NCBI GenBank assembly: GCA_002423105.1
Contig: DIUT01000020.1
Span: 1 to 18,830 of the forward strand
Reading direction: 5' to 3'
DNA from: Geobacter sp. UBA6151
Lineage (GTDB): Bacteria; Desulfobacterota; Desulfuromonadia; Geobacterales; Pseudopelobacteraceae
Length of the DNA stretch: 18,830 nt
Shown here: positions 1-6,998 of the stretch, piece by piece
Position numbering within the stretch: position 1 is the first letter of the stretch
Layout of the letters: each line of letters opens with the position of its first letter
Made by a program: the position numbers and the translations under genes
The notes under the pieces: generated by a model
Database searches by the model: none
Seen by the model: the letters and a program-made list of their open reading frames with translations, nothing else
What the model was told of the DNA's origin: nothing

Positions 1-59
1 CCGAAAGGCTCCTGACCTACCCGGTTGTCAAAGAATAAATCAAAACAAACGGAGATTAT

Positions 60-1121
60 ATGACAGACTTTTCAAATGAGCAGGATTTGAGCGTAAATAC
101 AGATCTCGCAAGCACTGCTTTTGATGTTGTTACTGATCTCGTAACTGGAACAAGTATCCCTGCCCCAATAAAACGAAACGCTTTCAAAGCATTTGGCCGG
201 TTATGCTCTGCTGCTATCGAGATTCCTGTTGCTTACCTGGAAGGGGTTGCAGCTGAAAAACGAGCCGAAACTCAAGGTCGGATTAAAATTATTGGCCGAA
301 CCACGGAGCAAATTGCTCAACAGATGGAAGTAGATCCGGAGTACGCGCGTGTTGCAGTGAGAAAATTTGGTCAAAAAGTAATTCGTGAACAGGTTAATCT
401 CGACATGATCTCGGAGGTTGCAGCAAGCACTCTAAAGGAAACGGCAAATCAAGGAGAACAACAGCAAACAAATAATGAGCCGGAAGAGTCTATTAGCGAG
501 GATTGGCTGAACACCTTTGAGAAAGAAGCTAGCCAAAAAAGCACAGAGGAAATGCAACTTCTCTTTGGGCGCATATTAGCTGGAGAAATCAGACGTCCAA
601 CTTCATTTTCACTAAAAACAGTTAAGCTATTAGCTAACTTAGATCCAGTCGCAGCAGCATTATTTAAAAAATTCTGCAGTGCTTGCATTACCCTTAGAAT
701 TCCAGGCACTAATCAGATAATAGACGCTAGAGTTCCATCTTTGGGTGGTAATGCAGGATCGAATTCGCTCAGCAAGTATGGATTCAGTTTTGACCAACTC
801 AACATATTGGCTGAGTATGGGTTGATTATCACTGACTACAATTCATGGCGAGACTATAAAATTTGCATTTTAAACGAACAAAAACAAGTAATGCTGCCAT
901 TTATGTATCAGCAAAAATACTGGGCTTTACTTTCATCACCTGAACGTGCAGTTGGCCAGGAATTTAGAATATCAGGCGTTGCTCTTTCCCGTTCCGGCCA
1001 AGAATTGTTGCAAATAATCGATATAGAGCCAATGACGGAGTACACCGAAGCTCTCAGAGTTTTCTTAGATGACAGTAAACTTCAAATGGTTGAAATTCAG
1101 GGAAGCTTACGCAGTCGCTAA
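60..1121 (+). CDS. DUF2806 domain-containing protein
   Basis: A 353-aa protein without signal peptide or membrane segments. The block beginning IPAPIKRNAFKAFGRL near residue 33, the following VAYLEGVAAEKRAET and the stretch MEVDPEYARVAVRKFG recall the DUF2806 family (assigned from memory). The C-terminus, with IEPMTEYTEALRVF and LQMVEI, also fits that family, so the protein looks full length. A low-complexity Gln/Asn/Glu stretch around residues 131-145 probably links an N-terminal helical part to a C-terminal part. No catalytic motif is evident and the function is unknown. The ATG at 60 has GGAG at 51-54. Base composition is AT-richer than the minus-strand block downstream, in keeping with an accessory region. 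Its 3' end overlaps a small ORF in another frame. Confidence 0.75.
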   Translation: MTDFSNEQDLSVNTDLASTAFDVVTDLVTGTSIPAPIKRNAFKAFGRLCSAAIEIPVAYLEGVAAEKRAETQGRIKIIGRTTEQIAQQMEVDPEYARVAVRKFGQKVIREQVNLDMISEVAASTLKETANQGEQQQTNNEPEESISEDWLNTFEKEASQKSTEEMQLLFGRILAGEIRRPTSFSLKTVKLLANLDPVAAALFKKFCSACITLRIPGTNQIIDARVPSLGGNAGSNSLSKYGFSFDQLNILAEYGLIITDYNSWRDYKICILNEQKQVMLPFMYQQKYWALLSSPERAVGQEFRISGVALSRSGQELLQIIDIEPMTEYTEALRVFLDDSKLQMVEIQGSLRSR

Positions 1122-1275
1122 ACAATTGCCAAGTTCATGTGATAGCGTTCCAGTCGAAAAGCTTAACGAAACAGCTATCGCGGGTATCGCTTATATATCT
1201 ATTCACGCCTCTAAAGTTGAAACTCGCAATTGGGCAAAGTATTGTCTATCTACTATTCAAAGTAAGTTAAAGTAG
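1069..1275 (+). CDS. hypothetical 68-aa protein overlapping the 3' end of the DUF2806 gene
   Basis: A 68-aa ORF in the +1 frame relative to the DUF2806 gene, sharing 53 nt with its end. The first 17 codons lie inside that gene, and the remaining 51 codons are free of any other gene. The free part has an even amphipathic composition with two Cys and a basic end, so it could be real. I do not recognise it. There is no clear Shine-Dalgarno before the ATG at 1069, so translation would depend on coupling to the upstream gene. It could instead be the remnant of a gene cut by a rearrangement, or chance. Confidence 0.35.
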   Translation: MTVNFKWLKFREAYAVAKQLPSSCDSVPVEKLNETAIAGIAYISIHASKVETRNWAKYCLSTIQSKLK

Positions 1276-1362
1276 CGTGGTGCAAATGGCACAAATGCCT
1301 AATCGGGTAGCCGGAGAACCTAAGAGGGACGTAGCTGCTTTATTGCTTTAGCATAAGGAAGG

Positions 1363-1527
1363 CAATGGGGCCAGGACTTGATAGTTTGATAAAGCCGGAT
1401 TAAATCAAGTTGTCAAGACCCCAAAGGCTCAAAGGCTCCCCCTATATGGCGCAAGACAGAACATAAACTGCATTTTCTCCGAACCATCGGCAACAGCGGT
1501 TAAGCCGCAGGTGCCTTGGCCCCGTTG
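1363..1527 (+). other. Non-coding region with a long-range stem and internal hairpins (structured RNA candidate)
   Basis: This sits in the gene-free stretch 1276-1574. Bases 1363-1375 (CAATGGGGCCAGG) pair with 1515-1527 (CCTTGGCCCCGTTG minus the first C) over 13 consecutive positions, 11 Watson-Crick and 2 G-U. Inside, ACTTGAT (1376-1382) pairs with ATCAAGT (1404-1410), and GCGG (1496-1499) pairs with CCGC (1505-1508). The octamer AAAGGCTC is repeated in tandem at 1423-1438. No credible ORF occupies the segment. It could be a structured transcript, a regulatory leader before mqsRA, or the remnant of a mobile-element end. I do not recognise an Rfam family. Confidence 0.35.
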
Positions 1528-1574
1528 ACCCATCAATTGAAGTAGGAATGATATGTGAAAGTGATTGACTAACT

Positions 1575-1587
1575 ACCCTGAAAGGGT
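1575..1587. promoter_or_regulatory. Candidate MqsA operator
   Basis: A perfect 5-bp inverted repeat, ACCCTGAAAGGGT, ends 10 nt before the mqsR ATG. E. coli MqsA binds ACCT-spacer-AGGT palindromes in its own promoter, and this site has the same half-site character. The AGGG half is also the only purine-rich stretch at roughly Shine-Dalgarno distance from the mqsR start. Assignment rests on position and resemblance. Confidence 0.5.
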
Positions 1588-1597
1588 TATTTAAAAC

Positions 1598-1897
1598 ATG
1601 GAAAAACGGCGACCGCACTACGACCTCAAAGCAATTCTTGCACAGATGATTTGTGTGGAGAATATGAATCTGACAATGTCTGCTCAACAGGGAATAAGAT
1701 TCGCCGGAATGGCTCTGAATGAAGCTCTTGAAGTGATACATCAGCTTTCTGGAACCGATTTCTATAAAAGCATGACTACGCACCAGAGTAATCGAGTTTG
1801 GCAGGACGTCTACCATGCAAAGTGGCGAGAAAAATTATTCTATGTGAAATTTCAACAAGCAGGCGAGTATTTCGTTGTATCTTTCAAGGAGTTATAA
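1598..1897 (+). CDS. mqsR: MqsR family mRNA interferase toxin
   Basis: A 99-aa protein, close to E. coli MqsR (98 aa), a RelE-fold ribonuclease known to cut mRNA at GCU/GCA sites. It opens MEKRRPHYDL, like E. coli MEKRTPH, and carries DFYKSMTT followed by WQDVY. It ends VVSFKEL, matching the E. coli C-terminus. Residues at the positions of the E. coli active site (Lys56, Gln68, Tyr81, Lys96) are present, shifted by one: Lys57, Gln69, Tyr82, Lys97. The toxin should therefore be active. The gene precedes its antitoxin, as usual for mqsRA, with 2 nt between them. The start at 1598 follows from the conserved N-terminus, although the ribosome binding site is weak. Confidence 0.93.
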   Translation: MEKRRPHYDLKAILAQMICVENMNLTMSAQQGIRFAGMALNEALEVIHQLSGTDFYKSMTTHQSNRVWQDVYHAKWREKLFYVKFQQAGEYFVVSFKEL

Positions 1898-1899
1898 CC

Positions 1900-2316
1900 A
1901 TGAAATCAAAATGGAACAATAAACAATGCCCACTATGTTTGGAGGGTACATTGCATGAAGGAAGCCAGATAAAAGCCTTGGAATATCGAGGTCGTAAATA
2001 TGAATCCACAATGCATGGAGCTTTCTGCAATCACTGTCATGATGGGTTCCCCGATTATGATGAACGCGAGGAGTTAGAATGGAAAACATTCCGCGATAAG
2101 GTGGAAGCAGAAGAAGTTGCAGAACTCGCCAGAATCAGGAAAAAGTTGAAACTCACCCAAAAAGAGGCAGCACTCATTACTGGCGGAGGCCATAACGCTT
2201 TCTCACGGTATGAACGAGGAGAAGCAAAGCCAATCCAGGCTGTACTTAATTTATTCAGGTTACTTGACCATCATCCAGATCTATTAAATGAGTTGAGAAA
2301 TACAAGAGCGGCTTAA
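1900..2316 (+). CDS. mqsA: MqsA family antitoxin (zinc-binding N-terminus, HTH C-terminus)
   Basis: A 138-aa antitoxin that neutralises MqsR and represses the operon. The N-terminal zinc domain has two CxxC pairs, Cys10/Cys13 and Cys43/Cys46. The C-terminal XRE-type helix-turn-helix spans about residues 75-115 (LARIRKKLKLTQKEAA through GGGHNAFSRYERGE). Asn99 and Arg103 match the DNA-contacting Asn97 and Arg101 of E. coli MqsA. The frame is open from 1798, but the real start is the ATG at 1900: it has AAGGAG at 1886-1891, lies 2 nt after the mqsR stop and puts the first CxxC at the expected place. A rho-independent terminator follows. Confidence 0.93.
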   Translation: MKSKWNNKQCPLCLEGTLHEGSQIKALEYRGRKYESTMHGAFCNHCHDGFPDYDEREELEWKTFRDKVEAEEVAELARIRKKLKLTQKEAALITGGGHNAFSRYERGEAKPIQAVLNLFRLLDHHPDLLNELRNTRAA

Positions 2317-2345
2317 ACACACTCACTAAAAGGCGAAAGAATACG

Positions 2346-2380
2346 AGGGAATGAAGATGCAACTTTTCATTCCCTTTTTT
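2346..2380 (+). terminator. Rho-independent terminator of mqsRA
   Basis: A perfect 10-bp stem (AGGGAATGAA at 2346-2355 with TTCATTCCCT at 2366-2375) and a 10-nt loop, followed directly by a T run to 2380. It lies 30 nt after the mqsA stop. Confidence 0.9.
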
Positions 2381-2539
2381 CAAACAATAACCTGAAAGAC
2401 CAGAGTCCAACCATCGGCACGACCGCCCCAAAAACCGCCCGGTCAGCCTCAGCCCCGTTGGTTTTTGCAAAAAAGAGAATAAAAAGGCACGTCCCACATA
2501 TATCTCCATGAATTGAGCTCTGCCAAATAAATTCCTGAT

Positions 2540-2569
2540 TTTATCCGTGTTTATCCTATTCATCCCAGT
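2540..2569. repeat. Three-fold 10-nt iteration in the mqsRA-abiE intergenic region
   Basis: TTTATCCGTG, TTTATCCTAT and TCATCCCAGT follow each other at exact 10-nt spacing. The gene-free stretch 2317-2589 otherwise holds the mqsRA terminator and nothing else I can assign. The element may be an intergenic repeat or an iteron-like binding site. Copy number elsewhere is unknown. Confidence 0.3.
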
Positions 2570-2589
2570 TAAAATGCTTTTTATATTTC

Positions 2590-2633
2590 TTGCACTATGT
2601 ACACAAAAAGTTACAATAAGTGCAACTTATTGT
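2590..2633 (+). promoter_or_regulatory. abiE promoter with overlapping palindromic operator
   Basis: A candidate -35 TTGCAC (2590-2595), 16-nt spacer and -10 TACAAT (2612-2617) precede abiEi. A near-perfect palindrome with 9-bp arms, ACAATAAGT (2613-2621) and ACTTATTGT (2625-2633), separated by 3 nt, covers the -10 and the expected transcription start. AbiEi antitoxins are known to bind inverted repeats upstream of their operon and autorepress, so this is the likely operator. Confidence 0.6.
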
Positions 2634-2648
2634 TGACTGGACCCGGTA

Positions 2649-3197
2649 ATGCAACCAATCAAAACCCTGAAACGTGTTCTGGAAACGCTTGCAGACGCAG
2701 AACACTATCTGTTTACCCTGAACGATCTGCAGGGAGCAATTCCTGAACTTGGCGCCGGTGCATTTAAGGCGCTGGTCTGTCGGGCAGAAAAAGATGGCAT
2801 GCTTACGCGGGTCTGCCGTGGGTTGTATCTCTACCCCAAAGTCAACTATCAACAGGGGCTGTTGTTGTATCATGCCGCTGCCAGATTGCGTGCCGATGAA
2901 TTCTGCTATATCAGCCTTGAGTCGGCCCTGAGTGATGCCGGTGTGATATCCCAGATTCCAATGAACTGGATTACCCTTATGACTTCAGGGCGAAGCGGTA
3001 TTATTGGATGCGGAGCTTTTGGTCATATAGAATACATCCACACCAAGCGCCGCCCGGAGAATCTCGCCGCCCATCTTACCTATGACACACGCTGCCGCCT
3101 GTGGCGTGCCTCGGTGGCGTTAGCCCTTATGGATATGCATCTGACCAGACGCAGTACCGATTTGATTGACAGGGAGACTGCCCATGAGCTTGTTTGA
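2649..3197 (+). CDS. abiEi: AbiEi-type antitoxin / transcriptional repressor
   Basis: A 182-aa protein. The N-terminal part (about residues 1-65) looks like the winged-helix domain of AbiEi antitoxins, ending in the characteristic DGMLTRVCRGLYLYP turn. It is followed by a C-terminal AbiEi domain including CYISLESALSDAGVISQIP. In the AbiE family this protein represses the operon and counteracts the toxin without stable complex formation (type IV). The stop overlaps the next gene by 14 nt, as is common in abiE operons. The start at 2649 gives the expected length, but its Shine-Dalgarno is weak. The identification as AbiEi is strengthened by the clear AbiEii partner. Confidence 0.85.
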   Translation: MQPIKTLKRVLETLADAEHYLFTLNDLQGAIPELGAGAFKALVCRAEKDGMLTRVCRGLYLYPKVNYQQGLLLYHAAARLRADEFCYISLESALSDAGVISQIPMNWITLMTSGRSGIIGCGAFGHIEYIHTKRRPENLAAHLTYDTRCRLWRASVALALMDMHLTRRSTDLIDRETAHELV

Positions 3198-4080
3198 CAG
3201 CCTTGTTTCCCAGGCACTGAAAAATCAGGGAGAGCTTGCACCACTGCTGCCTGTCGTTGAAAAGGAATTGCTGCACCATGACATTATGCGGGAAATGAGC
3301 GCAGCGGGGTTGCTTGGCAATCTTACGTTTATTGGCGGAACCTGCTTGCGGGCCTGCTACGGCTCAAACCGCTTGAGCGAAGATCTTGATTTTACCGGCG
3401 GAAGAGATTTTAAACGGGAAACTCTGAGCAGGTTGGGAGCTGTTCTTGTTGATCGGTTGGTTGCCAAATATGGCTTGCGGGTTGAGATGAGCGAACCGGT
3501 AAAAGATACCGGCAATGTAGATACATGGAAATTAAAAATGATCACACGGCCTGAGCAAAAAGGATTGCCGTCCCAAAGGATCAACATTGTTGTCTGTTCC
3601 ATAACGAGCTACGACAAAAGACCGGTTGTGCTGCGTAATTTTTATGGTGTTGATATGGGGACATCAGGTCTGATTATTCAGGCGCAGAGTCGTGAAGAGA
3701 TTCTTGCGGATAAACTTATTGCCTTTGCTCTGCGGCCAAACCGGCTCAAGAACCGTGATCTCTGGGATATAGGGTGGCTCAAACAGAATAATGTCACCTT
3801 GCCGCTTGATTTGATCCCCAAAAAGATTCTGGATCATCGTTGTACTGTTGCCGAATACCTGCAGCAACTGTCGGAACGTAGCCGGTCACTACATACTGAT
3901 CCGGGCGTCAGAGTTGCCTTTATGCATGAAATGCAACGATTCCTGCCTCAGAAAACCGTGCAGAACACGGTTAATAATGCTGATTTCTGGGAATATCTCA
4001 TCAACGCAATCCGGTCAGAGTCTGACCAGGTTACGCAGTTTCTTGAGAATCCCGCTGTTTCAACTGCTTTTGTGATGTAA
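3184..4080 (+). CDS. abiEii: AbiEii/AbiGii family nucleotidyltransferase toxin
   Basis: A 298-aa nucleotidyltransferase-fold toxin. The nucleotidyltransferase signature is intact: Gly51-Gly52-Thr53, Arg56, Arg63 and SEDLDF with Asp67 and Asp69 as metal ligands. Family motifs further on are RINIVV (132-137) and LADKLIAFALR (174-184) with R-x-x-D-x-x-D around 188-195. Related toxins such as mycobacterial MenT transfer nucleotides to tRNA; whether this one does is inference. The frame is open from an ATG at 3166, but the ATG at 3184 has AGGGAG at 3171-3176, 7 nt away, and overlaps abiEi by 14 nt. The gene is convergent with the next one, with 28 nt between them and no obvious terminator. Confidence 0.9.
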   Translation: MSLFDSLVSQALKNQGELAPLLPVVEKELLHHDIMREMSAAGLLGNLTFIGGTCLRACYGSNRLSEDLDFTGGRDFKRETLSRLGAVLVDRLVAKYGLRVEMSEPVKDTGNVDTWKLKMITRPEQKGLPSQRINIVVCSITSYDKRPVVLRNFYGVDMGTSGLIIQAQSREEILADKLIAFALRPNRLKNRDLWDIGWLKQNNVTLPLDLIPKKILDHRCTVAEYLQQLSERSRSLHTDPGVRVAFMHEMQRFLPQKTVQNTVNNADFWEYLINAIRSESDQVTQFLENPAVSTAFVM

Positions 4081-4108
4081 TACAAAACAACAATCACGGA
4101 AGTATTCG

Positions 4109-6076
4109 CTACCAGATATACTCGGCAGCAATCTTGCGTTTATCATGGCCATGCAGAATATGCATGATGCGCAGTTTTTTGAGCTGCACCGGTGAGAGCG
4201 TTCCCAGCGGAATATAGAGGATGTTCTTGCCCATTCGGGCGGCAAGCTGCTTGAAGATGCTGCGCGGCGGCCTGGCTGCAACATAGACCACCTGCCGCTC
4301 CCTGGAGTAGTCAAGGGCGGCGGTCAGCAGGACTTCTGCCTTGGTCCGGGCAAAGGCGTAGTCAAGGTCAGACCAGACATCCTGCAACCGGCGCGGTGGA
4401 TAGGACAGCATGAAGCCGCCGTACTCGCAGCGGCAGATGCCGGGGCCGACGATGTTGTCGGCCGGAGCGGTGGCGTAGAAGGCCATGTCCGATTCCTGGT
4501 TGTGTTCGCCCAGCCAGGTGGTCAGGTAGGGAAAACCGCGGTTAGCGCGATCTTCATCAAAGATGACCACCACAACCCCCACATCCCCTTTTCCCCGTCT
4601 GGTTTCCCGCACATAGACCCTGCCGTCATGGATGTTGCGCAGGGTTTCGCGCAGGTCGATGCCGTCCAGCAATGAAGTGGTGAACGGCTCTATGCGCGCC
4701 TGTTCCTCAGCCTTGAGCAGGCTGCCTTTTTTCTTGAGAAAGTTGCCGTACGCCTCAATGGCCAGATCTTCCGGCGGATAGGAGCAGATGGAGGGGTTGT
4801 CGAACCCTTCCAGCCACTCTCCCGGTTTCTTCTCCTTTTTACGACGTTTCAGGAATTCGAGGGGGGATAGGTCCTTGTGCCGCTGCTGGCGGGGACGGAA
4901 ACGCAGGGTGCGGGAACCGCCCCAGATTTCCTCCGGGGTGATGGTGATGGTGGCGATCTCCGCCTGCTGCCGTTGCCAGGGATAACGGGTGGCCAACCGC
5001 AGCATGGCGTAGGCGAAGTTATCGTCCACGCAGCTGCGGGCCGCTGCCAGCAGTTGGAACAGGTCGGGCAGCAGCCTGCCTGCCACCAGGGCGCAGTTGC
5101 GGCTGAAGCGGAAAAAGGCCCGTTTCTGCCAGTGGTGGAGCGGCTCGCCCGTCTCCTGCTTGTAATGGCGGGCTGCTTCCATGAACAAGCGCAGGATGAT
5201 CCGCTGGCGGTCGGGAGAAGAACCTTCCGCACCGCAATGCCGGGCCGCGCGCAGAATGGCGTTGTCCAGCAGTTGCTCTTCAGGAATTTCCTTTTTGCCC
5301 CCCTGGATCAGCTCCAGGGCGCTGAAGCGCTTGCGCATGCTGGCCGTGCCTTCCAGCGGCTCCTCCGGCAGCGTGCTGCGGCGATGTTCGTACACTGCGG
5401 ATATGAAGGGATATTCCCCCAGAATCTCCCGGCAGGAGTCGGGATGCAGGTTGTAGAGGCTGATTCCCTCTCGCCGCTGCCGGGCAAAGGGGGCAGTCTG
5501 TGGTCTGGTGTAGGCCTGTTTGACCCGCTCCAGATGGTACATGCCGCAGATAAAGAGAATCCGTTGGTGATTGACGGACAGTTGCTGCAGGCGCCAGGCC
5601 ATCCCCTGCTCACGGATTTGATCCTCCCGGCCCGGTTCAGCCGGATCGGGCCGGTCGCAATATGCCCGGTAATAGGCTGCCAGGCCGATACGCTGGATGG
5701 CGTAAGGGTCGGGCAGGGCATCATGCTGGGCCGGGTAGCCGCCGGTATCCGCATCCACCAGATGCAGGGCAATCCCCTGTTCCAGGGCACGCCGCGCCGC
5801 TTCCACCAGCGGGTCGGCCGGTTCGATCAGCAGCCAGGCGGTCTGTTCCTGTTTGCCTTTTGTGTGCAGGGCATAGCGCAGGGCGGAAATCTGCGGCAGC
5901 CGGGCAACGCCTTTCAGGAACTGCGCCTCAAGGGTAGAGGGCAGTTCAATGGCGATACAGTCCGGTCGGACCCGCTCCAGGGCCTGGCGCACCAACCAGG
6001 CGAACTCCATCCGGTAGTGCAGCACCGGCAGCGCGTGGATCGGCCCGAAGCTTTCAAGATGCAGATGTTGCGGCAT
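4109..6076 (-). CDS. TraB/DUF5682-like protein of unknown function, partner of AAA+ ATPase
   Basis: A 655-aa cytosolic protein that I cannot name. The N-terminal part (about residues 1-190) resembles TraB/ChaN/DUF5682-type proteins: a FGPIHALPVLHY opening, then RPDCIAIELPSTLE and GIALHLVDADTGGYP. The middle is helical and Arg-rich with a basic RRKKEKKPGEW linker. The C-terminal part (about 480-655) is a distinct, orderly domain containing VVVVIFDEDRANRGFPYLTT, SDMAFYATAP, YGGFMLSYPPRRL and YIPLGTLSP. I see no DxSxS (MIDAS) motif, so it is not a VWA partner. It starts 3 nt after the AAA+ gene, with AAAGG upstream, so the two are surely co-translated. DUF5682 proteins are known neighbours of MoxR ATPases, which supports the reading. 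The function is unknown. Confidence 0.7.
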   Translation of the reverse strand: MPQHLHLESFGPIHALPVLHYRMEFAWLVRQALERVRPDCIAIELPSTLEAQFLKGVARLPQISALRYALHTKGKQEQTAWLLIEPADPLVEAARRALEQGIALHLVDADTGGYPAQHDALPDPYAIQRIGLAAYYRAYCDRPDPAEPGREDQIREQGMAWRLQQLSVNHQRILFICGMYHLERVKQAYTRPQTAPFARQRREGISLYNLHPDSCREILGEYPFISAVYEHRRSTLPEEPLEGTASMRKRFSALELIQGGKKEIPEEQLLDNAILRAARHCGAEGSSPDRQRIILRLFMEAARHYKQETGEPLHHWQKRAFFRFSRNCALVAGRLLPDLFQLLAAARSCVDDNFAYAMLRLATRYPWQRQQAEIATITITPEEIWGGSRTLRFRPRQQRHKDLSPLEFLKRRKKEKKPGEWLEGFDNPSICSYPPEDLAIEAYGNFLKKKGSLLKAEEQARIEPFTTSLLDGIDLRETLRNIHDGRVYVRETRRGKGDVGVVVVIFDEDRANRGFPYLTTWLGEHNQESDMAFYATAPADNIVGPGICRCEYGGFMLSYPPRRLQDVWSDLDYAFARTKAEVLLTAALDYSRERQVVYVAARPPRSIFKQLAARMGKNILYIPLGTLSPVQLKKLRIMHILHGHDKRKIAAEYIW

Positions 6077-6079
6077 GGG

Positions 6080-6901
6080 TCAACCTTTAAGATACTGGAG
6101 CGCTTCTTCTCCCAAAACCCGCTCGATGGCCAGGGGAATCAGCTGCTGCGGGTTGCTGTTGTCGGCCCAGGCCATCTTCATGGCGTAACGGGCGATGTTG
6201 ATGCCGTCACGGGCTGAGTACAGCTCATCAGCCTTGTGGCTACGTTGGAGAAAGCGCACCACGTACTGCAAAACGGTTTCCGGCGCAAAGGGCAGGTTTT
6301 CCTTGAGGATCAGCAGTTCCTCGTCAGCCTGGGGAAAGTCGATGAAAATCTGGGGCTGCAAGCGCGAGTGGATATATTCCGGGATCTCGAAGGTGGAGGA
6401 GTCCTCGTTCATGGTGACCACGATCCGGAAATCCCGGTGGGCAGGCAGCCGCAGGCCGGTGACAATGGATTCCACATAACGTCGGTCATCCAGAAGCGGC
6501 GCCAGGGAGGCCCAGGCCTTCTCGCTCATCCGGTTGCCTTCGTCCAGAATCAGCACCCCGCCTTTCAGCATGGCCGACACCAGTGAGGAGGCGGCGTAGC
6601 AGATGCTGCCCCCCGGACCGATCACCGGGGTGATGATCAGGTCTTCGGGACGGGTGTCCATGGTGGCCTGGTAGAGGTAGACCGGTTGTCCCAGGCGGCA
6701 GGCTGCAGCATAGGCCAGGGTGGTCTTGCCCACCCCCGGTTTGCCGATCAAGCGGGGATTAAAGGGGATATCTGCTTCGTCAATCACCAGCCAGGCGGCC
6801 AGCAGTTGTTGCAGCAACTCTTCCTGACCCACCCAGCGCAGGGGCAGTTCCACCGGCCCGGCCAGACTGAAGGTTATTCCGTCGCGTGTTACCTGTTCCA
6901 T
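6080..6901 (-). CDS. AAA+ ATPase, MoxR/CbbQ-like
   Basis: A 273-aa single-domain AAA+ ATPase. Walker A is GKPGVGKT (residues 53-60), Walker B is GGVLILDE (114-121), sensor 1 is Asn165 in VVTMNED, and the arginine finger is probably Arg180 in HSRLQPQ. The insert between Walker A and B (RPEDLIITPVIGPGG) and the GNRMSEKAW after Walker B fit the MoxR/CbbQ/NorQ/GvpN clade. These ATPases usually act as remodelling chaperones with a VWA protein; here the only partner is the TraB/DUF5682-like gene 3 nt downstream. The start at 6901 has AAAGGA about 11 nt upstream. A 97-nt gap with a hairpin separates it from the A2M gene upstream, so it may be a separate transcript or the end of a long one. Confidence 0.88.
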   Translation of the reverse strand: MEQVTRDGITFSLAGPVELPLRWVGQEELLQQLLAAWLVIDEADIPFNPRLIGKPGVGKTTLAYAAACRLGQPVYLYQATMDTRPEDLIITPVIGPGGSICYAASSLVSAMLKGGVLILDEGNRMSEKAWASLAPLLDDRRYVESIVTGLRLPAHRDFRIVVTMNEDSSTFEIPEYIHSRLQPQIFIDFPQADEELLILKENLPFAPETVLQYVVRFLQRSHKADELYSARDGINIARYAMKMAWADNSNPQQLIPLAIERVLGEEALQYLKG

Positions 6902-6951
6902 GCAGTCATAGTCCTTTCATTAAAACTCTCTTAACGTCTTGGAAATAGGCT

Positions 6952-6974
6952 CCCCCTCCCTTGATGGGAGGGGG
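6952..6974. terminator. Strong GC hairpin between the A2M and AAA+ genes
   Basis: A perfect 9-bp stem (CCCCCTCCC at 6952-6960 with GGGAGGGGG at 6966-6974) and a 5-nt loop, just downstream of the A2M stop. The better T-rich tail (CTTTTAGTACTTTTTT) follows on the + strand, where no gene ends nearby. On the minus strand the tail is only weakly U-rich. It may act as a leaky terminator or an mRNA stabiliser between the two minus-strand units. Confidence 0.5.
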
Positions 6975-6998
6975 CTTTTAGTACTTTTTTAAGAAAAA

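Noticed and set aside
1276..1597. Retron or group II intron in the structured spacer
   Set aside because: No reverse transcriptase gene in the window and no recognisable domain V, so only a generic structured region is claimed.
1798..1899. Upstream extension of mqsA
   Set aside because: It overlaps the coding end of mqsR and lacks the expected N-terminus; the ATG at 1900 has the ribosome site and the correct zinc motif position.
4877..6217. 446-aa open frame on the + strand
   Set aside because: It runs antisense through the GC-rich TraB-like gene and into the AAA+ gene. Long antisense frames are expected there, and it has no recognisable domains.
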